Source of the DNA: Flemingiibacterium sp964430755
GTDB lineage: Bacteria; Bacillota; Clostridia; Oscillospirales; CAG-272
NCBI GenBank assembly: GCA_964430755.1
Contig: CAYSFT010000023.1
Coordinates: 1-34,702 of the forward strand
Length of the DNA stretch: 34,702 bases
Direction: 5' to 3'
A program made the translations under genes and the position numbers. Numbering within the stretch: the stretch's first letter is position 1; every line of letters begins with the position of its first letter. The notes beneath the pieces were generated by a model. The model did no database searches and had not been told where the DNA came from. It saw only the letters and a list, made by a program, of their open reading frames with translations. Below are positions 7,515-16,703 of this stretch, piece after piece.

Positions 7515-8429
7515 TCATAAATTCACCTTTTTGATCAGGACATCGTGGTATATCTTTTCAATGTCAGCACGAAGCGGCGGATTTGTACCTTCGCGAAGGC
7601 ACGCGGCAGAACCGTATGAAACTGCAGTTCTCAAGCGTGTATCCGCATTACCGTTCACTGAGATAAATCCTGCGATAGAGCTGTCGCCGGCACCGATGGT
7701 TGACAATACCTCGATTTTGGGAACGTATGCGCGATATATTTCACTGTTATTTGCGAGGATCGCGCCGTCACCGCCGAGCGAGATCATGACGTTTTCGATG
7801 CCGCCGCGGTTCAGCTCGAGAGCCTTTTTGTATAGCTCGCTCTCGCTCATTTCAGCGCCGAGGTAAGCTTCGATCTCCTCGCTGTTCGGCTTGATGAGCC
7901 ACGGCTTTATGCGGCAAAGCATATCGAGCGTTACCGATTTTGAATCTATGACGAGCTTTATGCCGCGTTCCTTTAATCGCATGAGAAAAGTCTCGGCATC
8001 ATTTGCGCTGATACCCTCGGGAAGACTTCCCGTAAAGGTTACAACGCCGCCGTCGGGGATGAGATTTTCAATCTCGCAGAGCAGGGAAGCGTCACACGAG
8101 AAGCCCTTGAATGAAAGTCGTGTTTCCTTGCCGTCTGTGGGATGCACGGTGATGTTTTCGCGGATGCGTCCGTCACACTCGATTATTTTGCAGTCAAGCC
8201 CCTCTTTTTTGAGTCCATCCTTGAAATCGCTCGAGTTGCCGTTGCCAAGTATCATAATAGCTGTGTTGGCGACTTTGTTTTCACTGAGTGCACGGGAGAT
8301 ATTTATGCCTTTTCCTCCGATATCTCGAGTGACCGAATCTGCGGTGTTTTCGCGATGGATGGTAAAAGTGTCGATATTCACGTGTACGTCATATGCCGGA
8401 TTCAATGTGAGTGTGGTTATTTCGGGCAT
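7515..8429 (-). CDS. PfkB-family sugar-phosphate kinase (1-phosphofructokinase-like)
   Basis: Encodes 304 aa, typical for FruK/LacC kinases. It starts TLTLNPAYDVHV, the N-terminal signature of the 1-phosphofructokinase/tagatose-6-phosphate kinase branch. The first PfkB motif appears as DIGGKGINISRAL and the second as STIGAGDSSIAGF, in which the Asp is the catalytic base. AAGGAG precedes the start. No PTS fructose permease is adjacent, so whether it phosphorylates fructose-1-phosphate, tagatose-6-phosphate or an intermediate of the neighbouring operon is open. It is transcribed from its own promoter, divergent from the dehydrogenase gene. Confidence 0.85.
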   Translation of the reverse strand: MPEITTLTLNPAYDVHVNIDTFTIHRENTADSVTRDIGGKGINISRALSENKVANTAIMILGNGNSSDFKDGLKKEGLDCKIIECDGRIRENITVHPTDGKETRLSFKGFSCDASLLCEIENLIPDGGVVTFTGSLPEGISANDAETFLMRLKERGIKLVIDSKSVTLDMLCRIKPWLIKPNSEEIEAYLGAEMSESELYKKALELNRGGIENVMISLGGDGAILANNSEIYRAYVPKIEVLSTIGAGDSSIAGFISVNGNADTRLRTAVSYGSAACLREGTNPPLRADIEKIYHDVLIKKVNL

Positions 8430-8462
8430 TGTGTTACTCTCCTTAATTGTAATTATATTATA

Positions 8463-8491
8463 ATTTTAACATATCTGCATGAAAACGTCAA
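8463..8491 (-). promoter_or_regulatory. promoter of the PfkB kinase gene
   Basis: On the minus strand TTGACG (8486-8491) is followed after 17 bases by TAAAAT (8463-8468), about 35 bases from the start codon. Confidence 0.7.
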
Positions 8492-8583
8492 GTGAAATTA
8501 TCGCTGAATAATCGGCGATGTGTGCATGGTTTTTTGCTATATCGGGAATACTGTCGGCAAGTAAATATTTTTGGAGGAATAAC

Positions 8584-9582
8584 ATGAAATACGCTTTTTT
8601 TGATGCCAAGCGGTACGACAAGCCGTCATTTGATTTTTACGGTGAGAGGGCGGGTGTAAAATTCAAATATTACGAGGCAAAGCTCGATATTGATACGGTG
8701 AACCTTGCCAAGGGCTGTGACGGCGTTTGTATCTTTGTTAACGACACTGCCGATGCCGCCGTGATTGATGAGCTCTATTCGCTCGGTATACGAAGCATTG
8801 CACTGCGCTGTGCCGGCTTTAACAATGTTGACCTGCGCCATGCCGAGGGAAAGGTTACGGTTTTTCGCGTGCCTGCATATTCGCCGTATGCAGTTGCCGA
8901 GCACGCTATGGCGATGATACTGACGCTCATCAGACGTACTCATAAGGCATATATCAGAACGAGGGATTTCAACTTCAGTCTCAACGGTCTGACAGGCTTT
9001 GATCTGCACGGCAGAACGGTCGGTGTTATCGGCACAGGACGTATTGGACGCGTGTTTATTGACATTTGCCGCGGATTTGGTATGCGTGTGCTCGCATATG
9101 ACAAATATCCTGCTCCGGATGCCGATTTTGAGTATACGACTCTTGAGCGTTTACTTCGCGAATCGGACATTGTGTCGCTTCACTGTCCGCTGACGGACGA
9201 CACCTATCACATTATAGATACCGAACGCATAATAATGATGAAAAAGGGCGCATATATAGTCAACACCTCGCGCGGAGCGCTGATCGACTCGGAGGCACTT
9301 CTTGAGGGAATAAAGTCACGTCACATCGGAGGCGCGTGCCTTGACGTTTATGAGGAGGAATCGGACATTTTCTTCGAGGACAGATCGGGACACATCGTTG
9401 ACGATGAAATACTCGCAAGGCTCATTTTCATGCCGAATGTTCTTATAACATCGCATCAGGCGTTTCTCACCGAGGATGCACTTGATGCAATCGCGGAGAC
9501 GACGGTGAAAAATATTATAGAATTTCACGAGAGCGGAAAATGTGAGAATGAAGTACGACGCAGCCGCACGATTACGGTGTGA
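8584..9582 (+). CDS. D-lactate dehydrogenase / D-2-hydroxyacid dehydrogenase
   Basis: Encodes 332 aa, the size of D-LDH. The start at 8584 follows TTGGAGGAA; an upstream in-frame start lacks a ribosome site. The NAD motif GTGRIG lies at 150-155. The catalytic triad Arg230 (NTSRGALID), Glu259 (DVYEEES) and His291 (SHQAFLT) aligns with classical D-LDH. The segment CAGFNNVDL near 77-84 is the substrate-loop signature of the family. It likely reduces pyruvate to D-lactate with NADH in fermentation; other 2-oxo acids are possible. Confidence 0.88.
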   Translation: MKYAFFDAKRYDKPSFDFYGERAGVKFKYYEAKLDIDTVNLAKGCDGVCIFVNDTADAAVIDELYSLGIRSIALRCAGFNNVDLRHAEGKVTVFRVPAYSPYAVAEHAMAMILTLIRRTHKAYIRTRDFNFSLNGLTGFDLHGRTVGVIGTGRIGRVFIDICRGFGMRVLAYDKYPAPDADFEYTTLERLLRESDIVSLHCPLTDDTYHIIDTERIIMMKKGAYIVNTSRGALIDSEALLEGIKSRHIGGACLDVYEEESDIFFEDRSGHIVDDEILARLIFMPNVLITSHQAFLTEDALDAIAETTVKNIIEFHESGKCENEVRRSRTITV

Positions 9583-9595
9583 GGTGGTTTGATAG

Positions 9596-9862
9596 GATAA
9601 ATTGTAGTTTATGCGTAACTCAAGGCTCTCCCTCTGGGAGATAGCTGCAGCCGACAAGCGGCACTGAGAGGGTAAGATCTGAATCATAGCAAGCCCTCAT
9701 CCGTCACGTCTTGCGACGTGCCACCTTCCCCCAAGGGAAGGCTTTGGAGTAGCCAGCGCATATATTTGATGCATGAAATCTTACCCAAAGGCTTCTCCTG
9801 GGAGAAGCTGTCGAGCTTCGCTCGACTGATGAGGGCTTCACCGCCAAACTATAATTTATAAT
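9596..9862. repeat. composite repeat element 1 (three family-B units inside inverted ends)
   Basis: Three palindromic units occur at about 9622-9673, 9691-9744 and 9787-9839. The left end ATAAATTGTAGTTTATGCG and the right end, read in reverse, ATAAATTATAGTTTGGCG form imperfect terminal inverted repeats. The same end sequence bounds the element at 33411-33601. There is no reading frame of interest inside. It fills most of the gap between the dehydrogenase and the antiporter. Confidence 0.75.
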
Positions 9863-9878
9863 ATTTCCTCAAAAACTA

Positions 9879-9907
9879 TTGACAAACGCCCACTTAATGA
9901 ATATAAT
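9879..9907 (+). promoter_or_regulatory. consensus sigma-A promoter of the antiporter-MgtC operon
   Basis: TTGACA and TATAAT are separated by 17 bases, 69 bases before the start codon and just outside composite element 1. Confidence 0.85.
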
Positions 9908-9976
9908 ATTATTATTGAACTTTACACGTATTTTACAAAAGCTTTACAAAAATGAGACACAAGGAGGCAGATGAAT

Positions 9977-11365
9977 ATGGCTGAAATATCAGCGGCCACG
10001 ATAATTATTTCGGTGTCGCTTATACTGATGGGCGGTTTTGCCATGACGCGCATAACCAAGCTTCTTCATTTGCCGAATGTTACGGCATACATAATTGTTG
10101 GTGTACTGCTCGGCCCGAACTGCTTCAATGCAATACCGCAGCCGATTATCGACGGTACAGAGTTTGTTTCAGATATATCACTTGCTTTTATCGCATTCGG
10201 TGTCGGTGAGTTTTTCAAAATTCCTGCGCTCAAACGCTGCGGTGCTGCTGCGGCAGGTGTGACACTTGTTGAGGTGTGTATCGTTTCGGCGGCGATGTTC
10301 AGCGTGATGTATTTTCTGCTGGGGCTTGATTTTTCGCTTTCCATTGTCCTTGCCGCACTCGCCGGGGCAACAGCTCCTGCCTCAACCATGATGACCATTC
10401 GTCAAACCCGCGCGAGAGGTGCGTTTGTTGATACGCTTCTGCAGGTTATGGCGTTTGATAATGTTATCGGACTCATCGCTTACAGTGTTGCTATATCTGT
10501 GGCACTTGCGGCGACTGCTGCCGGCTTTGACGGGACTGCTGTCTTCGTTCCGATTCTGAAAAATCTCGGTGCGGTGGTGATCGGCGGTGCGTTTGGCGTT
10601 CTGTTGAAGCTTTTTCTCGGTTCAAAGCGCTCAACCGATAACCGGCTGATAATTTCTGTTGGCGTTTTGTTTGCATTCTGCGGAGTTTGTGCGCTTCTTG
10701 ATGTTTCTCCTCTGCTCGGATGTATGGCGATCGGTAGCGTTTACATAAACCTCACCGGGGACGGAAAGCTCTTTTTACAGCTTGCATATTTCAGTCCGCC
10801 GCTTTTGCTTATATATTTCGTCAGATCGGGACTTAATTTTAATTTTGACGCGCTGACACATGGCGGTACGTTCAGCGGTGTTCCGCTTATCGTTATCGGT
10901 CTTGTTTACTTTGGTGTACGTATTGTTACCAAATACGGCGGTGCGTTTATCGGAAGCGCGATTCTGCGCCGTCCGCGTGAGGTGCGTAACTTCCTCGGTC
11001 TTGCTCTGATTCCGCAGGCAGGTGTTGCAATCGGTCTTGCCGCGCTTGGTGCACGCTCTCTCGGCGGTGAGGTTGGTATGGCGCTTGAAACGGTTATAAT
11101 TTTTGCAAGTATACTTTATGAATTTATCGGACCTCCGCTTGCCAAGCTGTCACTTTCACTTTCGGGTTCAATTGGCGGAGAGGATGTTCCCGAAGCACCG
11201 CCTCCGGATGCCGCAGAGCTTATTGAACGAATCAAAAAAATACGCGAAGAAAACGCAAGCACACTGCCGCCGATAGGTGCGGAGGAGCAGGCGTTCACCG
11301 AGGCGGCAGAGGAACAGATAAATTCCGCTCGTCCGGGACTTTACAGAGATAAATTCCGCCATTGA
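9977..11365 (+). CDS. CPA2-family cation:proton antiporter (KefB-type membrane domain)
   Basis: Encodes 462 aa from ATG 9977, which lies 9 bases after AAGGAGG; ATG 9971 is only 3 bases from it and less likely. There are about 12 hydrophobic segments. Family features include LPNVTAYIIVGVLLGPN in the first helices, and the core ALAGATAPASTMMTIRQTRARG followed by AFDNVIGLIAY. The functional Asp lies in FDNVIG. There is no TrkA-N/RCK domain; the tail is about 70 polar, Pro/Glu-rich residues. It probably exchanges Na+ or K+ for protons across the membrane. The last 4 bases overlap the longest possible frame of the next gene, so the two form an operon. Confidence 0.85.
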   Translation: MAEISAATIIISVSLILMGGFAMTRITKLLHLPNVTAYIIVGVLLGPNCFNAIPQPIIDGTEFVSDISLAFIAFGVGEFFKIPALKRCGAAAAGVTLVEVCIVSAAMFSVMYFLLGLDFSLSIVLAALAGATAPASTMMTIRQTRARGAFVDTLLQVMAFDNVIGLIAYSVAISVALAATAAGFDGTAVFVPILKNLGAVVIGGAFGVLLKLFLGSKRSTDNRLIISVGVLFAFCGVCALLDVSPLLGCMAIGSVYINLTGDGKLFLQLAYFSPPLLLIYFVRSGLNFNFDALTHGGTFSGVPLIVIGLVYFGVRIVTKYGGAFIGSAILRRPREVRNFLGLALIPQAGVAIGLAALGARSLGGEVGMALETVIIFASILYEFIGPPLAKLSLSLSGSIGGEDVPEAPPPDAAELIERIKKIREENASTLPPIGAEEQAFTEAAEEQINSARPGLYRDKFRH

Positions 11366-11397
11366 CGCGGTATTACAATAAAGAATGGAGACTATTT

Positions 11398-12129
11398 ATG
11401 ATGATATTTGAAATGGCTGATCCTATTGTAACATTTCTCGGCGAATGGTCGGGCAAGCTGACTCTCGGTTCGATACTTCTTCGAGTCGCGCTGACGGTAC
11501 TTCTTGCGGCGTTCATTGGCTGTGAGCGTTCGAGCAAGAGACATTCCGCAGGTCTGCGAACGTTTATGCTGGTGTCGCTTTCGGGATGCTTTGCGATGCT
11601 CACGGATACATATCTGATACAGAATCATGGCGTTGCGTTCCCGATTGTCAGCACTGCCGCTGTGATCGGTTCGGCGATAATCAGCTCGAATTCGATACTT
11701 TACAGCTCAAAAAATCAGATTAAGGGACTTACAACCTCGGTCGGTTTATGGACGTGCGGCGTTATAGGCATAACTGCAGGTGCGGGAATGTACAGTGTAA
11801 CGGTAATTGGATTTTTTGCACTGCTGTGCTGTCTGTCGCTTTTTCCTGCGTTCGAGGTCTTTCTTAAAAACAGATCTGACCATTTTGAGATACATCTTGA
11901 ATTATCAAGCCGCCATGACCTGCCCGATTTTACGGCAACAGTCCGTGCGCTCGGACTGCGTATTGACGACATTGAGCCGAATCCGGCATATCACAATTCG
12001 GGTATATCGGTGTACACAGTTTCGCTGACGGTTACGGGTAAGGAACTTAAAAAGTACAAGACTCACCGCGAGATCATTGAAGCACTCGGTTCGCCCGAGT
12101 ATGTTCGCTATATTGAGGAGCTTATGTAA
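11398..12129 (+). CDS. MgtC/SapB-family membrane protein
   Basis: Encodes 243 aa. ATG 11398 has GGAG 7 bases upstream; a longer frame from 11362 lacks such a site. The MgtC signature IGCERSSKRHSAGLRTFMLV is present at about residues 39-58, followed by three or four further membrane helices. A soluble C-terminal domain of about 85 residues (FEIHLELSSRHDLPDF onward) has ACT-like strand spacing. MgtC proteins are linked to Mg2+ limitation and to control of ATP or membrane potential. Pairing with a cation antiporter suggests an ion-homeostasis operon, and a terminator follows directly. Confidence 0.85.
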   Translation: MMIFEMADPIVTFLGEWSGKLTLGSILLRVALTVLLAAFIGCERSSKRHSAGLRTFMLVSLSGCFAMLTDTYLIQNHGVAFPIVSTAAVIGSAIISSNSILYSSKNQIKGLTTSVGLWTCGVIGITAGAGMYSVTVIGFFALLCCLSLFPAFEVFLKNRSDHFEIHLELSSRHDLPDFTATVRALGLRIDDIEPNPAYHNSGISVYTVSLTVTGKELKKYKTHREIIEALGSPEYVRYIEELM

Positions 12130-12134
12130 TATGA

Positions 12135-12173
12135 AACCGCTTGTTCGCTTATGAGGCAGCAAGCGGCTTTTTC
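12135..12173 (+). terminator. terminator of the antiporter-MgtC operon
   Basis: CCGCTTG pairs with CAAGCGG across a 15-base loop, followed by CTTTTTC. Confidence 0.75.
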
Positions 12174-12225
12174 TGTTTGTACCTCCCGATTATAGAATTT
12201 TACCCAAAAAATATAGAAAGGAGGA

Positions 12226-12255
12226 TTGACACTTTCACAAGGATAGGTATATAAT
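12226..12255 (+). promoter_or_regulatory. promoter of the first DUF4838 gene
   Basis: TTGACA and TATAAT are separated by 18 bases, 43 bases before the start codon. Confidence 0.8.
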
Positions 12256-12298
12256 TAAACTAATAATACTTTTGGTTATATAAACGGAGGTATAAACC

Positions 12299-14251
12299 AT
12301 GAGCAAGATTCGTACTGTTACAATCGCGAGAATCGGCAGTCACAAAACCGTGAAATTTGCCGCGGACGAGCTTCGCAGATATTTAAAGCTTATCGACAGC
12401 GAAATCATCGTTGATGTGCGCCTTTACGAGGACTATGTCGAGAACGAAACAGATCTTTTATGGGTTGGTATGTCGGAAAAATCAAACGCTAAGCTTCCGA
12501 CCGTGAAGGACAAAAAGCTCGATGATGCAATATTTATAGATGTACACGATTTTTGCGGCATAATTACCGCGAATAACGAACGAAGTGTACTCATCGCGGT
12601 GTACCGTTTTCTTCGCGAGCTCGGTGTTGCATTTGTTCATCAAGGACCTGAAGGCGAGATAATACCGAAGCGTATACTTGAAACCTGTGATGTGCATATC
12701 TGTGAGGCGGCAAGCTCCCGTTACCGCGTTATCTGCATTGAGGGCGCGGTGAACTATGAGCATATTTATAATATGATAGATTGGATACCCAAGGCAGGTA
12801 TGAACGGATATCTGATGCAGTTTATGACACCGATTGTATTCCTCAACCGCTGGTACACTCACGGATATAATGCAAGCCTCGGCGTGAATCCGGTATCGCG
12901 CGAGGAAGCTTATGCGATCCTTAAAAAATGTGAGGAGGATATCGCCGAGCGTTCACTCATCTATCAGGCAGTCGGTCACGGCTGGACGAGCGAGGCTTTC
13001 GGTGTTCCCTCGAACGGATGGGCTCCTGTTGATCCCGACACCGTACCCGAGGAGGCAATGGAGCTCTTTGCAGAGATTAACGGTAAACGCGGACTTTTCA
13101 AAAATGTTCCGGCGAGCACACAGCTTTGTTACTCTGACCCGAGGGCAGTTGAGATCATGAGCCGTACCATCGCCGATTACTGCAAGGCTCATCCCGAGGT
13201 GGATCAGATCGTTGCATCGCTTGCAGACGGCTCCAATAATCACTGCGAATGTGAGAGATGCAGAAAGCTTCGTCCGTCGGATTGGTACGTTAGAATACTG
13301 AACTGTCTTGATGAAATACTTACCGAATACGGTCTTGATACAAAGGTACTTCTTGCCGCATATAACGAAAATATGTGGGCGCCGCTCGAGACCAAGTTTA
13401 ACAACCCCGGCAGATTTATACTTCAGTACTGCCCGATAACCCGTCCTTATAACGAGGCTTACGATGAGCTTGATCTTGACGACCTTGGTGAAGAGCCTCC
13501 GTTTGAGCTTAACAAGATGGTAAGACCGCGCAAGATGCGTCCGCTTATGAAGCTTTACCGCAAGTGGCAGGAGACAAACCCCGGACTTGGTTTCTGTCTC
13601 TTTGACTATCATTTCTGGTTCTCGACGATCTTATGTGACCCTGGCCGTTTCACTATTGCAAAGATTGTTCTTCGCGATATGGAAGCACTGTCGGCTCTTA
13701 ATATTCACGGTAACTTGAGCTGCCAGGTACAGCGTGAGGGCTTCCCGACAAATCTTCCGATGCACGCCATGGCAGAATCGCTCTGGAACGATAAGATTTC
13801 TTTCGAGGCGGTTGCACAAAAACAGCTTGCACATGAGTTTGGCGATCAGTATGAGATTGCAAGAGAATATCTTGAAAAGCTTTCGGATCTGCTTGCGTAC
13901 TGGCCTGACCGCCTTGCCGAGCCTGACGTTATCGTTGACGATGAAAGGCGTAAAAACGCAGAGCGTGCAGTCGAACACGTTGCAAAATATAAGCCGATAA
14001 TCGAGAAGATCGCCGAGGGCGAATTTGAATACGAGCTTCAGAAGCGTTACTGGAAGAATCTCTTGACTCATACGGAAATCGCCGATATTTGTGCAAGACT
14101 TGCTGCACTTAAATTTGCAGGCAAAACTCCCGAGGAGCGCAAAGAGGTACAGCTTGAATATCACAATTTCTTCAGACGTACCGAGCCCGAGCTTCACCGA
14201 ATTACAGACCTTGCCCGTCAGCTTATGAACACAGGAGCAGGCGCAGAATAA
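12299..14251 (+). CDS. DUF4838 protein, glycoside-hydrolase-like, copy 1
   Basis: Encodes 650 aa with GGAGG upstream. Residues about 5-125 resemble the alpha-glucuronidase-type N-terminal domain seen before many GH catalytic domains (KFAADELRRYL, then ERSVLIAVYRFLRELG). Residues about 140-480 match the DUF4838 core as I recall it, including IYNMIDWIPKAGMNGYLMQF, GHGWTSEAFG and the signature ADGSNNHCECERC (Asp310, Cys316, Cys318, Cys321). There is no signal peptide, so it should act inside the cell. The Cys cluster could bind metal. DUF4838 members are thought to act on carbohydrates, but the reaction is not established. A close paralog follows, separated by a terminator and its own promoter. 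Confidence 0.82.
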   Translation: MSKIRTVTIARIGSHKTVKFAADELRRYLKLIDSEIIVDVRLYEDYVENETDLLWVGMSEKSNAKLPTVKDKKLDDAIFIDVHDFCGIITANNERSVLIAVYRFLRELGVAFVHQGPEGEIIPKRILETCDVHICEAASSRYRVICIEGAVNYEHIYNMIDWIPKAGMNGYLMQFMTPIVFLNRWYTHGYNASLGVNPVSREEAYAILKKCEEDIAERSLIYQAVGHGWTSEAFGVPSNGWAPVDPDTVPEEAMELFAEINGKRGLFKNVPASTQLCYSDPRAVEIMSRTIADYCKAHPEVDQIVASLADGSNNHCECERCRKLRPSDWYVRILNCLDEILTEYGLDTKVLLAAYNENMWAPLETKFNNPGRFILQYCPITRPYNEAYDELDLDDLGEEPPFELNKMVRPRKMRPLMKLYRKWQETNPGLGFCLFDYHFWFSTILCDPGRFTIAKIVLRDMEALSALNIHGNLSCQVQREGFPTNLPMHAMAESLWNDKISFEAVAQKQLAHEFGDQYEIAREYLEKLSDLLAYWPDRLAEPDVIVDDERRKNAERAVEHVAKYKPIIEKIAEGEFEYELQKRYWKNLLTHTEIADICARLAALKFAGKTPEERKEVQLEYHNFFRRTEPELHRITDLARQLMNTGAGAE

Positions 14252-14256
14252 AAAAT

Positions 14257-14313
14257 AACGAACATATCCGATGTCCAACAAGAGTACTTTTGGCGCGATA
14301 TGTTCGTTTTTTT
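14257..14313 (+). terminator. terminator between the two DUF4838 genes
   Basis: A 12-bp stem, AACGAACATATC paired with GATATGTTCGTT, with a T7 tail. The loop is 28 bases. Confidence 0.85.
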
Positions 14314-14333
14314 GCCATCTTTTAGGGATTCTA

Positions 14334-14362
14334 TTGACAAAAAATAAAGTAAAGGATATAAT
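14334..14362 (+). promoter_or_regulatory. promoter of the second DUF4838 gene
   Basis: TTGACA and TATAAT are separated by 17 bases, about 84 bases before the start codon, which leaves a leader of roughly 75 bases. Confidence 0.85.
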
Positions 14363-14445
14363 AAAGTGAAATATAATTTTTGAAGAAAGTGCTGTAAGGC
14401 AAGGAAAATATTTCGGGCGCGCTGCCCATTTTTCAGGAGTTTTTT

Positions 14446-16419
14446 ATGAACAAGATCACAAGCATCACAATCGCACGTATCGGCAATCACAAAACCGTGA
14501 AATTTGCCGCAGAGGAGCTTCGTAAGTATCTTAAAATGATGGATGCCGAGGCCGTTATCGATACCCGTCTTTACGATGAATACGACGAAAATAAGACCGA
14601 TTTTCTTTGGCTCGGTCTTTCCGATAAGCTTGATAATAAGCTGCCGACTGTTAAAGACAAGGCGTTTGACGACGGTATATGCGTTGACGTTACCGATTTC
14701 GGCGGCGTTATAACGGGTACAAACAAGCGCTCGGTGCTTATTGCGGCTTACCGTTTCTTAAAGGAGCTTGGCGCAGCATGGCTTTGCCCGGGTGAATGCG
14801 GCGAAACTGTACCGAAACGTGTACTTGATAAGTGCTCCGTAAAGGTATGCGAAGCGGCGACATCACGTCACAGAGTTATCTGTATTGAGGGTGCGTGCAG
14901 CTATGAGCATATTTACAATATGATCGACTGGATTCCCAAGGCAGGCATGAACGGTTATTTCAGCCAGTTCCATACGCCGATGGGCTTCCTTCGCCGTTGG
15001 TATGCGCATGAACGCAATCCGTATGCACAGGGTGAAGCTTTCACGGCGGAGGATTCAGACTGTATTCGCGAAAAGATTTCCGAGGATGTTGCAGACCGTT
15101 CGCTCATGTATCATATGGTCGGTCACGGCTGGACTGCTGAACCTCTCGGAATACCCTCAAGCGGTTGGGACAAGATTGATGAGTCACAAACTTCTCCTGA
15201 AGTTCTTGAGCTGCTTGCAATGCGTGACGGTAAGCGTACATGGAACGACGGTTCTCCTGCGAACACAAATCTCTGCTTCTCAAACCCCAAGGTTATTGAA
15301 ATTCTCGCAGATGCGGTTGCCAAGTACAGTGCGGCTCACCCCGAGCTTTCACACGTTGCGGTGTGGCTGGCTGACATGAGAAATAACCACTGTGAGTGTG
15401 AGGAATGTGCAAAGTCAACTCCGTCCGATCTTTACATAAACGTGCTTAACCGCATCGACGAGGTTATGACCGAGCGCGGACTTCCCGGCAAGATCATTTT
15501 CATTTCCTATAACGAAACCTGCTGGGCTCCCGTTAAGGAAAGGATCAAGAATCCCGACAGATTCGTGCTTCAGTTCGCGCCGATCAACCGCCGCTTTGAG
15601 CCGGGTGAGGGATATTTTAATGTTCCCGATGTGAAATCACTTGATCCCGTTCCGATGTTTGAGCTTAACAAGGTGCTCATGCCGAGAACCATAAAGCCTA
15701 TCGTCAGACTCATGCAGGATTGGCTCGGCGGTTACAGTGGCGACACCTGCGTATTCGATTATCACCTCTGGACGACAACACTCGACTGCGATCCCGGAGG
15801 AATGTCCATTGCCGAGATGACATTCCGTGATATGTGTGACCTTGAGCGTGTCGGCATTCACGGTATGGTGAGCTGTCAGGTGATGCGTGCTTGCTTCCCG
15901 AACGGTCTTGCACAGAATCTTATGGCGGTTGGTCTTTGGAACAACAAGGCGGACTATGAAACCGAGGTTGTAAAGTACCTTTCCGACTGCTACGGAAGCG
16001 AATGGAAAACGGCGAGAGCATATCTCGAAAAGCTTTCCGCGCTTACGATTTACTGGCCGCATTGGGACGAAAAGGACGTTGTTATTGACGATGCGAAAGT
16101 TGCCGATTACAAGGCGGCGCTTGCACACATCGCAGAATACAAGCCGATAATAGAGAAGATCTATGCAGACGGTAAATACGAAACCGAAGCGCAGGCATAT
16201 TTCTGGAATGCGCTTGTGAAGCATTTTGAAGCAGCACGTCTCATTTGTGAAATGCAGATAAGAAAGTTCTCCGGTGAAACCCGTGCACAGCGTGCAGATG
16301 CCGAGTCCAAACTCGCGGCGTATTACTGCAATGTAGAGCCTGAATTCCATGTTACATTTGATGCATGGCGTCAGCTCGCAGGTCTTGCTTCTCCCGAGGA
16401 CGTTGAAAACAATCATTAA
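14446..16419 (+). CDS. DUF4838 protein, glycoside-hydrolase-like, copy 2
   Basis: Encodes 657 aa with CAGGAG upstream. It is collinear with copy 1 over its whole length; by hand count 38 of the first 60 aligned residues are identical. It keeps TIARIG(N/S)HKTVKFAA, IYNMIDWIPKAGMNGY, VGHGWT and the Cys signature, here ADMRNNHCECEEC. The middle region differs, with a longer insert before FELNKVL. The Gly of the ADGS motif in copy 1 is Met in this copy, which suggests a changed substrate or function. There is no signal peptide. It ends at a strong terminator. Confidence 0.82.
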   Translation: MNKITSITIARIGNHKTVKFAAEELRKYLKMMDAEAVIDTRLYDEYDENKTDFLWLGLSDKLDNKLPTVKDKAFDDGICVDVTDFGGVITGTNKRSVLIAAYRFLKELGAAWLCPGECGETVPKRVLDKCSVKVCEAATSRHRVICIEGACSYEHIYNMIDWIPKAGMNGYFSQFHTPMGFLRRWYAHERNPYAQGEAFTAEDSDCIREKISEDVADRSLMYHMVGHGWTAEPLGIPSSGWDKIDESQTSPEVLELLAMRDGKRTWNDGSPANTNLCFSNPKVIEILADAVAKYSAAHPELSHVAVWLADMRNNHCECEECAKSTPSDLYINVLNRIDEVMTERGLPGKIIFISYNETCWAPVKERIKNPDRFVLQFAPINRRFEPGEGYFNVPDVKSLDPVPMFELNKVLMPRTIKPIVRLMQDWLGGYSGDTCVFDYHLWTTTLDCDPGGMSIAEMTFRDMCDLERVGIHGMVSCQVMRACFPNGLAQNLMAVGLWNNKADYETEVVKYLSDCYGSEWKTARAYLEKLSALTIYWPHWDEKDVVIDDAKVADYKAALAHIAEYKPIIEKIYADGKYETEAQAYFWNALVKHFEAARLICEMQIRKFSGETRAQRADAESKLAAYYCNVEPEFHVTFDAWRQLAGLASPEDVENNH

Positions 16420-16429
16420 GCTATAAAGA

Positions 16430-16476
16430 AAATCACCGCTATTACTTTTTACGGTAACGGCGGTGGTTGTTTTTTA
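16430..16476 (+). terminator. terminator after the second DUF4838 gene
   Basis: ATCACCGC-TA-TTAC pairs imperfectly with GTAACGGCGGTG, followed by GTTGTTTTTT. Confidence 0.8.
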
Positions 16477-16546
16477 TGCAGTAATAACTATCGGCAAAAT
16501 CCGGTAGTTTTTTAGACTTTGGCAATGTGAAGTTCGCCGCAAGAAT

Positions 16547-16663
16547 GCCTTCTCCTGCGGGAGAAGGGGGGCCGCGTAAGCGGTGGATGAGGAGTTTATT
16601 TGCGAATGGAAACACCTCATCCGTCAGCCTTCGGCTGACACCTTCCCCCACTGGGGAAGGCTA
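16547..16663. repeat. two family-B palindromic repeats
   Basis: One unit at 16547-16593 (CTTCTCC...GGAGAAGG and GCCGCG...GGATGAGG) and one at 16614-16663 (CCTCATCCGTCAGCCTTCGG...GGGGAAGGCT) face each other between converging genes. Confidence 0.7.
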
Positions 16664-16703
16664 TGGAGAAGATCAACATTTCATATTGATCCCATCACTA
16701 ATT

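Noticed and set aside
9622..9839. Possible CRISPR-like array of short repeats
   Set aside because: The units alternate in orientation, differ in sequence and have no regular unique spacers, so they are palindromic intergenic repeats.
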